Under the pieces are notes generated by a model. It made no database searches. It was not told where the DNA came from and saw nothing but the letters and a program-made list of their open reading frames with translations. Source: Scybalousia_A sp963588535 (GTDB lineage Bacteria; Bacteroidota; Bacteroidia; Bacteroidales; P3). From it: 6,391 nt of DNA. The translations under genes and the position numbers were made by a program. Positions 1-6,391 of the stretch are shown here, in pieces (the first letter of the stretch is position 1; every line of letters starts with the position of its first letter). The stretch covers positions 1-6,391 of the forward strand of contig CAVAII010000117.1 of assembly GCA_963588535.1 (NCBI GenBank), in the 5' to 3' direction.

Positions 1-202
1 TCATCTCAGCACTAAAATGTAACTTGAACTTATTAGATTTAAGATGAGCGAGTAATTGATTAACAATATTTTTAGTGTTATCAGTTTGTGTAGCAGTTCC
101 ACCTAAAGATTCAGGTTTAGTGATTGGTTCAAATTCTGATGAAGAGATACCCCAATCTTGAAGTATCTCTTTTACAGAATCTTTTAAATAATCATCTAAT
201 TC
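1..202 (-). CDS. Partial open frame, probable 3' continuation of the 196-432 frame; hypothetical
   Basis: This frame is open from the glutamate codon at 200-202 to the window edge (67 codons, no stop) and continues beyond position 1. The residues start ELDDYLKDSVKEILQDWG and end near LKSNKFKLHFSAEM. I do not recognise the protein; it is hydrophilic and acidic with likely amphipathic helices. Third codon positions are strongly A/T (about 11 of 67 are G or C), as expected for a real coding frame in a low-GC genome. The frame has no ATG or GTG start. It remains open upstream through the whole 196-432 gene in the -1 frame, as far as a TGA at 470-472, with only a TTG at 467-469 as a possible start. 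The simplest reading is that it is the second part of the gene at 196-432, separated by a one-base frameshift. A TTG-initiated overlapping gene is the alternative. Confidence 0.5.
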
Positions 203-432
203 TTTTCCTGTGATTTCTTCGGTATGAACGTTATTATCGTTTCTGGAGTCTTGCTTTCCGTCGCTCCGAATTTCTCCTTCAACATATCCGTCACTTTTCT
301 TATTTGTCTCACTCTTTCCTCCTCTGGTAACGCTCTGAATCCTGCTATTCTCTCTCCGATAGTCATCGTAGATTTCTTTTCTTCTTTGTTTATCGATGTA
401 TCTTGACTCGATGTATTTAAATTCTGTTCCAT
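196..432 (-). CDS. Hypothetical 78-codon frame, possibly the 5' part of a frameshifted gene
   Basis: The frame starts with ATG at 430-432 and stops with TAG at 196-198. The protein is hydrophilic, with a Ser/Thr/Asn-rich N-terminus (residues 1-22) and then a probable helical segment (about 24-54, including GFRALPEEERVRQIRKV and DMLKEKFG). It has no signal peptide, membrane segment or recognised domain. It lies 128 bp downstream of the phosphopantetheinyl transferase gene and has no obvious Shine-Dalgarno sequence. Its third codon positions are about 41% G/C, much higher than the 16% of the frame continuing to the left. The -1 frame is open across its entire length. Reading GGAAAAG near the stop with one more A would give SQEKELDDYL and join both frames. 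The gene may therefore be broken, mis-assembled or recoded. Function unknown. Confidence 0.5.
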   Translation of the reverse strand: MEQNLNTSSQDTSINKEEKKSTMTIGERIAGFRALPEEERVRQIRKVTDMLKEKFGATESKTPETIITFIPKKSQEKN

Positions 433-512
433 TGTAATTATCTTTTAATAAATTAATAACGTGTTTCAATCAATGTCTGTCTTGATTTTTATTTATTCAA
501 CGCATTCGCATA

Positions 513-541
513 AGAAGTTATTGTCTTGTTTCTCTCTGCAA
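513..541 (-). promoter_or_regulatory. Weak candidate Bacteroidetes-type promoter for the 196-432 gene
   Basis: On the minus strand a TTG at 539-541 is followed after 18 bases by TAACTTCT (513-520). The known Bacteroidetes sigma-ABfr pattern is a -33 TTTG or TTG and a -7 TAnnTTTG about 19-21 bases apart, so this has a fair -33, slightly short spacing and two mismatches at -7. It would give a leader of roughly 75 bases before the ATG at 432. The match is weak and made by eye only. Confidence 0.22.
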
Positions 542-560
542 GGGTTGTAGATATTGAGTA

Positions 561-1130
561 TTACCACTCGCAAATAGATGTGAATAAAGATGTTGAGGGG
601 GAAAAAGAGGAGAGAATATGATGGGAGTTCTTGTAATAGTCTTGTGAGGGAAGATACTCGGTTGGCGATAAATCAATGGTGGAGAAATTATTAGCAATAC
701 CAGTGCCTGTCATCTTAACGTATGCCTCCTTAATAGTCCATAATTGTGTAAAAGCAAAGTCTTGTAGATTAGTCGTTTGATTATTTAGATAAGTATTCTC
801 TAAGGGGTGAAAGAAACGTTCTGCAACCATTCTTTTGCCTTTTCTTAAATACTCAATATCAATACCTACACGTCTATTAGAAAGAACGATAGCAACATAA
901 TCTTTGGTGTCGGAGATAGAGAAATGTAGATTATTGTTGTGGAGAAAATAAGGCTTACCTTTGCTTTCTCTTTCGATAGTAAAATCAAAACTGTAACCCT
1001 CTTGTTTTAAGATATCTATAAGCCATTTGTTACTTACAAGACTTCTATTCGCAGAGTACGATAAGGTATCATCCCAACCATAACGCTGTTGTAGTCCCTT
1101 AATAGTTATGATTTTGGTTAAGAGTATCAT
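561..1130 (-). CDS. Sfp-type 4'-phosphopantetheinyl transferase
   Basis: Transfers the 4'-phosphopantetheine arm of CoA to a serine of acyl- or peptidyl-carrier proteins in the cytoplasm, activating them for fatty-acid, polyketide or non-ribosomal peptide synthesis. Numbered from the ATG at 1130 (189 residues), the superfamily motifs appear in order: GKPYF (58-62), FSISDTKDY (70-78), VGIDIE (88-93) with the Mg-binding Asp91 and Glu93, FFHPLE (106-111), and LWTIKEAYVKMTGTGI (130-145) with Glu135 as third metal ligand and Lys139. Size fits a compact member of the Sfp family. An upstream TTG at 1166 would add 12 residues, but the motifs do not need them and the ATG is the likelier start. Oddity: the usual His in the F-N/S-I/L-S-H motif is Asp74 here, and the Gly three residues later is Asp77. 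The acceptor carrier protein cannot be told from the neighbours, so AcpS-like housekeeping or a secondary-metabolite role are both possible. Confidence 0.88.
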   Translation of the reverse strand: MILLTKIITIKGLQQRYGWDDTLSYSANRSLVSNKWLIDILKQEGYSFDFTIERESKGKPYFLHNNNLHFSISDTKDYVAIVLSNRRVGIDIEYLRKGKRMVAERFFHPLENTYLNNQTTNLQDFAFTQLWTIKEAYVKMTGTGIANNFSTIDLSPTEYLPSQDYYKNSHHILSSFSPSTSLFTSICEW

Positions 1131-1196
1131 AATGAAAGATGTTTGATTTTTACTAAAAAGAAGCAAAAGTTCTGTTTAGATTATCACAAAGGGGAA

Positions 1197-1251
1197 AGTA
1201 TATAGTATTAGTCTACAAACTTTTACTCGTCTTCGATAAATACTATATACT
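1197..1251. repeat. Perfect 13 bp inverted repeat with 29-base spacer
   Basis: AGTATATAGTATT at 1197-1209 is the exact reverse complement of AATACTATATACT at 1239-1251, separated by 29 bases. It lies between the end of the FKBP gene (stop at 1273-1275, 22 bases away) and the start of the phosphopantetheinyl transferase gene. The arm nearer the transferase gene overlaps a TATACTTT stretch that loosely resembles a -7 element. The stem is all A/T except two G-C pairs, and it is followed by TTCCCC rather than a T-tract in the direction of transcription, so it does not look like an ordinary intrinsic terminator. A dyad binding site for a regulator or an RNA hairpin are possible. Confidence 0.6.
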
Positions 1252-1272
1252 AAAAAATAACATTCAAAATTT

Positions 1273-1896
1273 TTATTTCTCTATACCTAACAACTCAACC
1301 TCAAAGATTAAAGTTGAACCTGCTGGGATATTGCCGATTGCTTGGTCGCCGTAGGCTAATTCAGAAGGGATAAAGAATCTTGTCTTACCACCTACTTTCA
1401 TAGTTTGAAGGCCTTCTGTCCAACCTGCAATAACTTGATTCAAAGGAAAACTAATAGGTTCGCCACGTTTAACCGAGGAGTCGAAAATAGTACCATTCAA
1501 AAGTGTACCATGATAATGAACCTTTACAGTATCTTTGGCAGTAGGAGTCTCGCCTGTACCTTCTTGCATAACAAAGTATTGCAAACCTGATGGAGTCTCT
1601 ACAACGCCTTCTTGCTGACGATTATTTTTCAAAAACTCTTTGCCTTTTTTCTTTTCTTCCATGGCTTGTTTTTGCATTCTTTCGGCTTGTTTGTGTTGCA
1701 TCTCATGTTGCCATGCGTGCATAACTCTATTTTTTTCCTCGTCAGTCATTGTGTTCTGACTCTTGCCTGCAAGTTTATCTTTCAATGCCTCAACCAAAAT
1801 ATCAGCATTCAAATCCATATCCTCTTTTATTATACTCATTGCGATATCCTCGCCAATAATAAAAGAAACCTTATCTTTATCGTTATTTAATTGCAT
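1273..1896 (-). CDS. FKBP-type peptidyl-prolyl cis-trans isomerase, cytoplasmic
   Basis: Catalyses cis-trans isomerisation of X-Pro bonds and probably acts as a folding helper. The 207-residue protein has an N-terminal helical dimerisation region (about 8-58, starting KDKVSFIIGEDIAMSI), then a long charged Gln/Lys/Glu-rich helix (about 59-92), then a complete FKBP domain (about 100-207). The pocket residues known from FKBP12 are all recognisable: Tyr128 (VHYHG), Phe138-Asp139 (IFDSS), Phe150, Val155-Ile156 and Trp159 (VIAGWTEGL), Tyr182 (LAYGD) and Phe198 (LIFEVELLG). This is the Mip/FkpA architecture, but there is no signal peptide. Two in-frame TAA codons lie just upstream of the ATG at 1896, so no export signal has been missed. 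Similar signal-less FKBPs that begin with a DKVSYALG-like motif are familiar in Bacteroides. The gene stands 125 bp after the DPP7 gene, probably as its own unit. Confidence 0.93.
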   Translation of the reverse strand: MQLNNDKDKVSFIIGEDIAMSIIKEDMDLNADILVEALKDKLAGKSQNTMTDEEKNRVMHAWQHEMQHKQAERMQKQAMEEKKKGKEFLKNNRQQEGVVETPSGLQYFVMQEGTGETPTAKDTVKVHYHGTLLNGTIFDSSVKRGEPISFPLNQVIAGWTEGLQTMKVGGKTRFFIPSELAYGDQAIGNIPAGSTLIFEVELLGIEK

Positions 1897-1914
1897 AAAT
1901 TATTATGTTTTACT

Positions 1915-1988
1915 CTTTTAACAAGATTCAACAAGACTTATAGCACCCTTCTTTTTATTAAGATTTGCTAACAAAGACTCTATAAGCC
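1915..1988 (-). repeat. Imperfect direct repeat in the leader of the FKBP gene
   Basis: On the minus strand, the segment at 1988-1951 (containing CTTATAGAGTCTTTGTT then AAATCTTAATAAAAAG) resembles the segment at about 1946-1915 (containing CTATAAGTCTTGTT then AATCTTGTTAAAAG). The alignment needs small gaps. It lies in the 125 bp gap between the peptidase stop (2022) and the FKBP start (1896). I see no clear TAnnTTTG promoter there. It may be chance similarity in A/T-rich sequence, or a duplicated regulatory segment. Confidence 0.2.
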
Positions 1989-2021
1989 TTGTTTCCCTTG
2001 TATATTAATTATTTAACTCTC

Positions 2022-4193
2022 TTATTTAACTATTTTCAATTCGTCTATAATTCTCTTACAAGAAGCGAATTTGTCTATTATAAACAATACGTATCTTGCA
2101 TCTACACAGATAGTTCTCTGCAATTCTGGTTCAAAAGCAACATCACCGCTCATTGCTTCCCAGTTACCATCGAAAGCCAAACCTATCAACTCGCCGTTAG
2201 CATTGATAACAGGAGAACCTGAATTACCACCTGTAATATCGTTGTTAGTCAAGAAATTAACAATCAATTTGCCATTCTTATCAGCATATTGACCATAGTC
2301 TTTCATTTCGTACAAATCTTTCAACTTAGAAGGAACTATAAACTCACTATTATTAGGGTCTTCTTTTTCCATAACACCCTCTAATGTAGTAGTATAATCA
2401 TAATGAATAGCGTCAGCAGGATAGTAGTCAAGGACTGTTCCGTAGGTCATACGCATAGTAAAATTAGCATCTGGATAACGAACCAACGAAGGATCCATCT
2501 CTCTTAATGCCATAACAAAGTTCTGTCTTGCGTCTGCAAAATTAGCGTTTGCTTGCTCCATTGCAGAATCAGGAGAAGTAAGAGCAGAATAAATAGCACT
2601 TACGATAATACTCATATAGTCCTTATCCAATTTCTTAATTTTTGGTTTGGACATAAACTTATTGTAGTTCTCTTGTGAAGCAAAGATACTGTTTTTGAAT
2701 ATCTTATCATTAAGTTTATCTACTCCGCCTTCTTTTGTTATCAAGTCTGTAATCTCTTGTATTTGGCAATCTTTTGGTAAATCATTACACATCTGCAATA
2801 AGGCTCTAAACAAGTCTTTTTCAGTTGCCTGATCATAACCAGTGAAACTTGCCGTAGCATTAGTCTTTAATCTCTCTATTGCATTGTCGTCCAATCTACC
2901 CGATGCGTCTAATATACGCAAAGAATAAGTCTGTTGCAAAGCCAACATACCACGTTTGGACATAAATAAGCCCATGTTATAATACCATGAAGATTTGTTC
3001 TGTGCAGAAGACATAACGACAGATGAGGATTTTGCCAAATCACTTATAACACTCTTATATTTAGATGTTTTCTCGCCACCTTTGTTTATCCAATCTTGCA
3101 AACGATTCTCGATAGATAGTTTTCTATCATATACATGCAAACGTTGTAAACCCTTGCTCTCACCTTGTTTGTTTTTCCAAGTATTCATCATTGAGGCATA
3201 GTCAGAAGCATACTGCAATCTAACAGCAGGGTCTGCGTCCATGTGTTTTTTCATTACTGGTAACATATATTGTCCAGCAGTATAAATAGCAGGATTAGTG
3301 TTCTTTAAGGTATTTTCAACCTCGTATGAAGTCATATATCTTTCGGTCGAACCAGGGTAGCCCCAAATCATTGCGAAATCATCTTTTTGAACACCTTTCA
3401 AACTAATTGGCAAATAATGCTTTGGTTTGTAAGGCACGTTATCTTTCGAATAATCAGCAGGATTGTTATCTTTGTCGGCATAAACTCTAAAAATAGAGAA
3501 GTCTCCTGTATGACGTGGCCACATCCAGTTGTCTGTATCACCACCAAACTTACCTATTGAAGACGGAGGTGCACCTACCAAACGTACATCTGTATAGACT
3601 TGATAGATAAACATATAGTACTCGTTACCTTCGAAGAAATCCTTAACCTCTACTCTATATTTACCTTCTTGAGAGTTCTCTCTTACAAGTTCGTCTATTT
3701 TGTTCTGAATTTCTTGTGCGTAATTGCTCTTATTCAAGGCATTAACATTGTCTCCCAATACCTCTTTGGTTACGTCACGCATCTCTACAAGGAAAGAAAC
3801 ATACAATCCCTCGATAGGTATTTCCTCCTCATAACTATTTGCCCAAAAGCCATTTGACAAATAATCATGCTCAACCGTTGAAGAGGACGCAATAGCATCG
3901 TATCCGCAGTGATGATTAGTAAACATCAAACCATTAGGCGACACGATTTCGCCTGTACAGAAGTTACCCATCTGAACGATAGCATCTTTCAAAGACGAAT
4001 GATTGATACTATACAAATCGTCTGCCGATAGTTTCAAACCTAATTTCTGCATATCCGAATAGTTCAATTGTTTGAAAAACAACGGCAAATACATTCCCTC
4101 GTCTGGTGGGTTAATAGGTTTAGGTGTTGGATTAGCAAAGCTAACAAAGGATATAATTGCTAGCGACAAAATGCTAAAAAATCTTTTTTTCAT
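2022..4193 (-). CDS. S46-family dipeptidyl-peptidase, DPP7 type, exported
   Basis: A serine exopeptidase that removes dipeptides from the free N-terminus of oligopeptides, normally in the periplasm, for amino-acid and energy supply in peptide-using Bacteroidota. The 723 residues match the family length (about 710-725). A signal peptide is evident (Lys-Lys-Arg then a hydrophobic core, likely cut after SFA, about residue 20), followed by DEGMYLP (31-37), the start typical of the mature domain. The chymotrypsin-like triad is His95 (TNHHCGYD), Asp231 (HTGDFSIFR) and Ser658 (TGGNSGSP). Asn222-Trp223 (DNWMWPRH), probably Asn337 and Asp675 correspond to the residues that clamp the substrate N-terminus in characterised members. 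A helical insert (about 280-570) splits the protease fold. Gly676, 18 residues after the catalytic Ser, is the position that is Gly in DPP7 and Arg/Ser in DPP11, so hydrophobic or broad P1 preference is inferred rather than Asp/Glu. ATG start at 4193 precedes the signal peptide directly. Confidence 0.95.
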   Translation of the reverse strand: MKKRFFSILSLAIISFVSFANPTPKPINPPDEGMYLPLFFKQLNYSDMQKLGLKLSADDLYSINHSSLKDAIVQMGNFCTGEIVSPNGLMFTNHHCGYDAIASSSTVEHDYLSNGFWANSYEEEIPIEGLYVSFLVEMRDVTKEVLGDNVNALNKSNYAQEIQNKIDELVRENSQEGKYRVEVKDFFEGNEYYMFIYQVYTDVRLVGAPPSSIGKFGGDTDNWMWPRHTGDFSIFRVYADKDNNPADYSKDNVPYKPKHYLPISLKGVQKDDFAMIWGYPGSTERYMTSYEVENTLKNTNPAIYTAGQYMLPVMKKHMDADPAVRLQYASDYASMMNTWKNKQGESKGLQRLHVYDRKLSIENRLQDWINKGGEKTSKYKSVISDLAKSSSVVMSSAQNKSSWYYNMGLFMSKRGMLALQQTYSLRILDASGRLDDNAIERLKTNATASFTGYDQATEKDLFRALLQMCNDLPKDCQIQEITDLITKEGGVDKLNDKIFKNSIFASQENYNKFMSKPKIKKLDKDYMSIIVSAIYSALTSPDSAMEQANANFADARQNFVMALREMDPSLVRYPDANFTMRMTYGTVLDYYPADAIHYDYTTTLEGVMEKEDPNNSEFIVPSKLKDLYEMKDYGQYADKNGKLIVNFLTNNDITGGNSGSPVINANGELIGLAFDGNWEAMSGDVAFEPELQRTICVDARYVLFIIDKFASCKRIIDELKIVK

Positions 4194-4329
4194 ACTTATT
4201 TACTTTGTTTTATTTTTTGTTTAAGTTATTATTTATTTGTTTTTATCTTTTTTCTTACCGATTTGTCTTATTTCTTTTCTCTCTTATTAATTGAGAACAA
4301 GTCTATTAATTGTTAATTTGTTGTTTTCT
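4194..4329 (-). other. A-rich leader region ahead of the peptidase gene
   Basis: The 136 bp gap is, on the transcribed strand, rich in A and poor in G/C close to the ATG, as usual for Bacteroidota translation leaders that lack a Shine-Dalgarno sequence. CAATTAATA occurs twice (4304-4312 and 4285-4293), 19 bases apart. Overlapping the first copy is TAGACTTG (4298-4305), one mismatch from the -7 consensus TAnnTTTG, but no TTG is found at the proper distance upstream. I see no convincing terminator for the preceding Sel1 gene. The peptidase promoter probably lies here but is not resolved. Confidence 0.3.
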
Positions 4330-6279
4330 TTACTCCTTATTAAAATAGTCTTTCAACAACTCTAACTGCTCGGCTGTAAAACCTTTGGCTGCGATCAAAT
4401 CCTTAGCCTTACGAACTTTATCTTCCTTCTCAATCTCTTCCAAACGTTGCTGTGCTATTACATCGTTCAAAACATCTGCCTGAATCTTATCTTGTAATTT
4501 GAACATCAACTCAATACACTCTTTCTCCGTCAAACTCTCTACGTCTATATTCTTAACAGAACAAGTCTCTACGTTACTATTATTAACAGCCTCCTTTTCT
4601 GTATTCTCAGGGCGATTAAGACGTTCCATATCTTGTTGAATATTAAACGATGTAACCTCATGATTAACATTTGTTTTCAAATTATCAATATTAGAATTGC
4701 CATTCAATCTATCTAATTTATTCAATACGTCCAATTGCTTCTGTGCAGCATCGTAGCCATTGTCCAAAGCCTGTTCAAAACACTCTTTTGCCTTTTGTAA
4801 ATCCTTCTCACAACCTCTTGCGTACATATAGCAAAGTCCTAATTGATAAAGAGATACATAGTGTTTCTGTTCGGACGCTTTCTCAAACCAATAAAATGCC
4901 TTCGACCAATCTTTCTCACAACCCTCACCCTTCATATAACAGAAAGCCAATTGATTCTGTGCGATAGAATGTCCGCCTTCGGCTGCTTTTAAGTACCATT
5001 CGTATGATTTCTCAAAGTTCTTATTAACCGCAACGCCACGCTTATAATAAAAACCTAATTTACTCATTGCTAATACTTGACCATCATTAGCTGCCTTCTC
5101 AAAACACTCAAATGCCTTCTTCTTATCTTGCTCTATAATAGTATCATTTCCTTCGTAACAAATTCCTAATCTGTAATTTGCGTTAGCATTACCTTTCTGT
5201 GAGGATAGTTTCAACCAATAGATATGATTTTTACTTAAATCCGTCTCAAAACTAGGATATTTCTGCAAAATTGTACCTACACGATACTCGCCCTCACTAT
5301 CGCCTAACTCTGCTGCTTTCATATAATATTGTAAGGACTGATCTATATCGCCTTTTTTGTTAAGATGCTCACCCATAGCAAGTAACGCCGCTGAAGAATC
5401 TTTTATAAGATCCATCACATTTATATCATAATCATTCTCTAACTTCAACATAGACGGCAAGTTACCATTCTTTGCGGCTTGAATCAAATACTCTCTAGCC
5501 TCGGTTCTATTACCATCTTCCTCGGCGTAAATTCCCATACGATACAAAGAAGAGGCATCACCCATCTCTGCTCCTAAGGTTAGATATTCCTTAACTCGCT
5601 CGTCGTCATATCCTAACCCTTTCTTTTTAACCAAATAATTTGCTAAACGAAAATATCCTTGTGCGTTACCACTCTCGGCTTGTTGTTTGTACATATTCTG
5701 CACACAAAGATCTATATTCTCGTAATCAGATGGAGAGTTAAAACCACGTTTTAGAGCATATTTGAAATACTTAATTGCCTGTAAATAATCCTTTTCGCAA
5801 CCTATTCCGTCTCTATAACACTCTGCCAAACGATGCTCAGCCTCACCAATTTCGTTCTCGGCTGCAATAGTGTAGTATTCAAGGGCTTTCTTGTAGTTAG
5901 GACCAAAAATAGACTCCCTTTCCAATACTCTACCCAACATATAACAAGCCTGCATACTGCCCGCTGTGTAGGCTAAATAAAAATAGTTAAACGCCTCGAT
6001 AAGAGACCCGTTAGAGTAACACTGATCACCTTGTTCTAATAGATTTTTTTCTATCTCGTTATTCTCCGTAAGAGTCTCAAAACTAACCGACTCTAACAGA
6101 TTTTTCTTTTTTCTAACATAGTCCTCAGGCAAAGCGACAAAGTCTTCGTTGATACTACTTGTCATATCAATCTCGATACCTAAGGCTTTGAAATAATCTA
6201 ATAAATCCTCTTGTGAAATACTTAATCTACTTGATAATGAATCTAATGTACTTAATTCTTGTGTTTGATTTGATAACAT
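4330..6279 (-). CDS. Sel1/TPR-like repeat protein, cytoplasmic, function unknown
   Basis: The 649-residue protein has no signal peptide or membrane segment. From about residue 76 to 515 it consists of roughly 11 Sel1-like repeats (36-residue helical pairs), shown by recurring units such as A...LG..Y..G.GCEKD...A..YF.KAA. Clear examples start near 107, 144, 203, 327, 363, 400, 436 and 472; GCEKD recurs at 160-164, 453-457 and 489-493. Sel1 repeats form superhelical scaffolds that bind proteins. Residues about 10-58 (LSSRLSISQEDLLDYFKALG and on) resemble the short helical domain at the N-terminus of translation factor IF2. After the repeats comes an Asn-rich linker (about 520-575) and a charged helical tail (about 582-649) ending KGFTAEQLELLKDYF. 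The ATG at 6279 follows a leader of about 85 bases from a strong -7 element. A scaffold or regulatory role is inferred; the partner is unknown. Confidence 0.9.
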   Translation of the reverse strand: MLSNQTQELSTLDSLSSRLSISQEDLLDYFKALGIEIDMTSSINEDFVALPEDYVRKKKNLLESVSFETLTENNEIEKNLLEQGDQCYSNGSLIEAFNYFYLAYTAGSMQACYMLGRVLERESIFGPNYKKALEYYTIAAENEIGEAEHRLAECYRDGIGCEKDYLQAIKYFKYALKRGFNSPSDYENIDLCVQNMYKQQAESGNAQGYFRLANYLVKKKGLGYDDERVKEYLTLGAEMGDASSLYRMGIYAEEDGNRTEAREYLIQAAKNGNLPSMLKLENDYDINVMDLIKDSSAALLAMGEHLNKKGDIDQSLQYYMKAAELGDSEGEYRVGTILQKYPSFETDLSKNHIYWLKLSSQKGNANANYRLGICYEGNDTIIEQDKKKAFECFEKAANDGQVLAMSKLGFYYKRGVAVNKNFEKSYEWYLKAAEGGHSIAQNQLAFCYMKGEGCEKDWSKAFYWFEKASEQKHYVSLYQLGLCYMYARGCEKDLQKAKECFEQALDNGYDAAQKQLDVLNKLDRLNGNSNIDNLKTNVNHEVTSFNIQQDMERLNRPENTEKEAVNNSNVETCSVKNIDVESLTEKECIELMFKLQDKIQADVLNDVIAQQRLEEIEKEDKVRKAKDLIAAKGFTAEQLELLKDYFNKE

Positions 6280-6371
6280 AATTGTAATTTTTTTATTTAT
6301 TATTTTTAATCTATTTATTGTCTATCAATTAATGTTTTCTGACTTTTTGTACCCCGTTTTGAAAAGTTTTG

Positions 6372-6379
6372 CAAAGTTA
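6372..6379 (-). promoter_or_regulatory. Bacteroidetes-type -7 promoter element for the Sel1-repeat gene
   Basis: TAACTTTG on the minus strand matches the Bacteroidetes -7 consensus TAnnTTTG at every fixed position, in the familiar context TTGTAACTTTGCAAA. It lies 93 bases upstream of the ATG at 6279, leaving an A/T-rich leader of about 85 bases. The -33 element would fall beyond the window edge (only 12 bases are visible upstream), so it cannot be checked here. Confidence 0.65.
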
Positions 6380-6391
6380 CAATTTTTTCCT

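Noticed and set aside
184..195. ATG overlapping the TAG of the 196-432 frame as a translationally coupled start
   Set aside because: It reads ATG ATT ATT TAA, a three-codon frame, so it cannot start the downstream open frame.
196..300. Classical programmed -1 frameshift site in the hypothetical gene
   Set aside because: No X-XXY-YYZ heptamer in the zero frame and no clear downstream stem were found; only a short AAAAG run is present, so a base loss or sequence error is as likely as recoding.
224..406. Plus-strand open frame of 60 codons with a hydrophobic product
   Set aside because: It is antisense to the purine-rich 196-432 frame, which forces Ser/Leu/Phe/Val-rich codons; there is no supporting start context or recognised domain.
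1131..1166. TTG-initiated 12-residue extension of the phosphopantetheinyl transferase
   Set aside because: The ATG at 1130 gives a protein with all family motifs and a natural N-terminus; the extension has no Shine-Dalgarno support and adds no motif.
1197..1251. The inverted repeat as a rho-independent terminator of the FKBP gene
   Set aside because: The 29-base loop, A/T-only stem core and lack of a following T-tract do not fit an intrinsic terminator.
1405..4967. Several plus-strand open frames of 61-92 codons (1405-1590, 1612-1890, 1989-2222, 2071-2292, 2995-3201, 3600-3857, 4743-4967)
   Set aside because: All lie wholly or mostly antisense to strongly supported genes with full domain motifs, and their translations look like complements of those genes.
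4768..6050. DNA-level tandem repeats or CRISPR-like array in the Sel1 gene
   Set aside because: The periodicity is about 108 bases and follows the 36-residue protein repeat with divergent nucleotides; there are no identical repeats with unique spacers.
561..6279. A single operon or a new multi-gene system formed by the five genes
   Set aside because: Gaps are about 105-140 bp, at least one gene has its own promoter, and the products belong to unrelated housekeeping roles.

Overview
This is an AT-rich window in which every supportable gene lies on the minus strand. It most likely comes from the chromosome of a Bacteroidota (Bacteroidales-like) bacterium. Four things point there: a full-length S46 dipeptidyl-peptidase, a family concentrated in Bacteroidota; an FKBP isomerase with an N-terminal helical domain; A-rich leaders without clear Shine-Dalgarno sequences; and a perfect Bacteroidetes-type -7 promoter element (TAACTTTG) at the right edge. 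I see no mobile elements, CRISPR array, tRNA, rRNA or phage genes.

Read in the direction of transcription (right to left): a promoter at 6372-6379 serves a 649-residue cytoplasmic Sel1-repeat protein (4330-6279). About 11 Sel1/TPR-like repeats are framed by a short N-terminal module resembling the IF2 N-terminal domain and a charged C-terminal helix. After a 136 bp A-rich gap comes a secreted S46 serine peptidase (2022-4193) with triad H95/D231/S658 and the Gly that marks DPP7-type specificity. After a 125 bp gap comes a FKBP-type prolyl isomerase without signal peptide (1273-1896). The next gap carries a perfect 13 bp inverted repeat (1197-1209 and 1239-1251). An Sfp-type 4'-phosphopantetheinyl transferase follows (561-1130), with an Asp where the CoA-binding His is usually found. 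The last locus, which I do not recognise, reads as a 78-codon frame (196-432) whose -1 frame stays open from 469 to the window edge. It could be a frameshifted gene or two overlapping frames.

The gaps between genes (about 105-140 bp) suggest separate transcription units rather than one operon, and the products do not form an obvious pathway. DPP7 handles periplasmic peptide breakdown, the FKBP assists cytoplasmic folding, and the transferase activates carrier proteins. I see no convincing novel multi-gene system. The points most worth a second look are the two open frames at the left end, the inverted repeat, the unusual N-terminus of the Sel1 protein and the His-to-Asp change in the transferase.
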